This document shows, piece by piece, positions 5,792 to 6,513 of a stretch of 6,513 nucleotides of DNA. The stretch comes from Firmicutes bacterium UBA1426 (GTDB taxonomy: Bacteria; Bacillota; Clostridia; Peptostreptococcales; Anaerovoracaceae). The position numbers were made by a program, and so were the translations under genes. The DNA is taken from NCBI GenBank assembly GCA_002329675.1, contig DCUA01000088.1, forward strand, positions 7,750 through 14,262, written 5' to 3'. Positions within the stretch are counted from its first letter, which is position 1, and each line of letters opens with the position of its first letter. Under the pieces are notes generated by a model. It was not told the origin of the DNA. It did no database searches and saw only the letters and a program-made list of their open reading frames with translations.

Positions 5792-6513
5792 ATGATAAGA
5801 AATCTGAATAACGTAATGATAATTGACGGAATGCCCATTGAGATAAACGATGAGAAGAACCTCCTTGAGCTCATCCGCAAAGCCAACATTAAAATGCCTA
5901 CTTTCTGCTACCATTCGGAGCTTTCCATCTACGGAGCATGTCGTATGTGCGTTGTGGAAAATCAGTGGGGCGAGATCGAGGCAGCCTGTTCCACCATACC
6001 GAAATCAGGCATGGAGATCCGAACCAATACAGAACGTCTCCGCAAATACCGCCGGAACATCCTGGAACTTCTGCTTTCCAACCACTGTCGGGACTGTACC
6101 ACCTGCAGCAACAACGGCAAATGTAAGCTTCAGGATCTGGCCATGCGATTTGGGATCGATGATGTCCGTTTTCCCAACACTGCCGCGGAGCCAAAAATAG
6201 ATGATTCTTCTGTTTGCATTACAAAGGATGCTCACAAGTGCATACTCTGCGGCGACTGCGTGCGGATGTGCAACGAGGTGCAGAATGTTGGTGCCATCGA
6301 TTTTGCTCACCGTGGATCAAAAATGTCTATTAGCTGTGCCTTTGAGAGGCCCATAGCCGAATCGCCCTGCGTGGGTTGCGGACAGTGTGCCGCCGTTTGC
6401 CCCACAGGTGCAATTGTAGTGAAGTACGATTTTCATAAGATCTGGAGGGCCCTGGACGATAAGAACACGAAAGTCACCGCTCAGATAGCTCCCGCGGTGC
6501 GAGTCGCCCTTGG
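5792..6513 (+). CDS. hydA: NuoG-like NADH-dependent [FeFe] hydrogenase catalytic subunit (HydA), 3' truncated by the window
   Basis: This open frame runs 240 codons from ATG 5792 to the right edge without a stop; only the electron-relay half of the protein is present. It starts 4 bases after the hydB stop. Clusters appear in NuoG order. A plant-type [2Fe-2S] site has C39, C50, C53 and C66 (CX10CX2CX12C). A His-ligated [4Fe-4S] site has H98, C102, C105 and C111 (HX3CX2CX5C). Two ferredoxin [4Fe-4S] motifs have C150/C153/C156/C160 and C193/C196/C199/C203. The last residues (about 226-240, KVTAQIAPAVRVAL) are the usual entry into the H-cluster domain, whose TSCCP, MPC and MAC motifs must lie beyond the edge. 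With HydB and HydC it would form the trimeric group A hydrogenase (A3 type; annotated in some databases as group A6) that interconverts H2 and protons with NADH and ferredoxin. The N-terminal layout is shared with NuoG and some formate dehydrogenase subunits, so the missing half would be decisive, but context makes HydA very likely. Confidence 0.9.
   Translation, partial: MIRNLNNVMIIDGMPIEINDEKNLLELIRKANIKMPTFCYHSELSIYGACRMCVVENQWGEIEAACSTIPKSGMEIRTNTERLRKYRRNILELLLSNHCRDCTTCSNNGKCKLQDLAMRFGIDDVRFPNTAAEPKIDDSSVCITKDAHKCILCGDCVRMCNEVQNVGAIDFAHRGSKMSISCAFERPIAESPCVGCGQCAAVCPTGAIVVKYDFHKIWRALDDKNTKVTAQIAPAVRVAL

Noticed and set aside
5850..6200. Rightward 116-codon frame inside hydA
   Set aside because: It overlaps, in another frame, the HydA region holding the [2Fe-2S] and His-ligated [4Fe-4S] motifs; it has no matching motifs of its own.
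5816..6513. Alternative HydA start at ATG 5816
   Set aside because: It has no ribosome binding site; ATG 5792 lies 9 bases after AGGAGG and immediately after the hydB stop.

Overview
The window carries the front part of a single rightward [FeFe]-hydrogenase operon from an anaerobic Firmicute, most likely a member of the Clostridia. The evidence is the gene set, the strong AGGAGG-type ribosome binding sites, a sigma-A type promoter and a match to the clostridial form of the Rex operator. The species cannot be named from this sequence.

Layout. Bases 1-60 are a GC-rich, repeat-like element cut by the left edge. Bases 61-180 hold nothing convincing; there is only a doubtful leftward open frame that runs off the edge. 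Bases 184-223 hold a Rex-like operator laid over the -35 of a TTGACA-17-TATACT promoter. Six genes follow on the + strand, almost without gaps: a small thioredoxin-like [2Fe-2S] protein (306-581); a putative sensory group C [FeFe] hydrogenase with a PAS domain, HydS-like (574-2253); a SpoIIE/PP2C-type phosphatase with an unassigned C-terminal domain (2246-3424); a NuoE/HydC-like [2Fe-2S] subunit (3435-3920); a NuoF/HydB-like flavin and Fe-S subunit (3913-5787); and the N-terminal 240 codons of a NuoG-like catalytic [FeFe] hydrogenase, HydA (5792 to the right edge). The HydA reading frame has no stop inside the window, and its H-cluster domain lies beyond the edge.

How they fit together. The last three genes match the trimeric NAD(H)-dependent HydABC hydrogenase. 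In characterised relatives this enzyme couples H2 production or uptake to NADH and ferredoxin by electron confurcation or bifurcation. The first three genes look like a sensing and signalling module: an electron-transfer protein, an H-cluster protein with altered active-site surroundings and a PAS domain, and a phosphatase whose start codon lies inside the hydrogenase gene's end. My inference is that the module reads H2 or redox state and changes the phosphorylation of an unknown target, possibly to control the same operon. The phosphatase target is not in the window. The Rex-like operator would add a second, NADH/NAD+-responsive layer of control.

The gene arrangement is familiar in Clostridia. 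The least understood parts are the HydS-to-phosphatase signalling step, the phosphatase C-terminal domain and the small ferredoxin's role.
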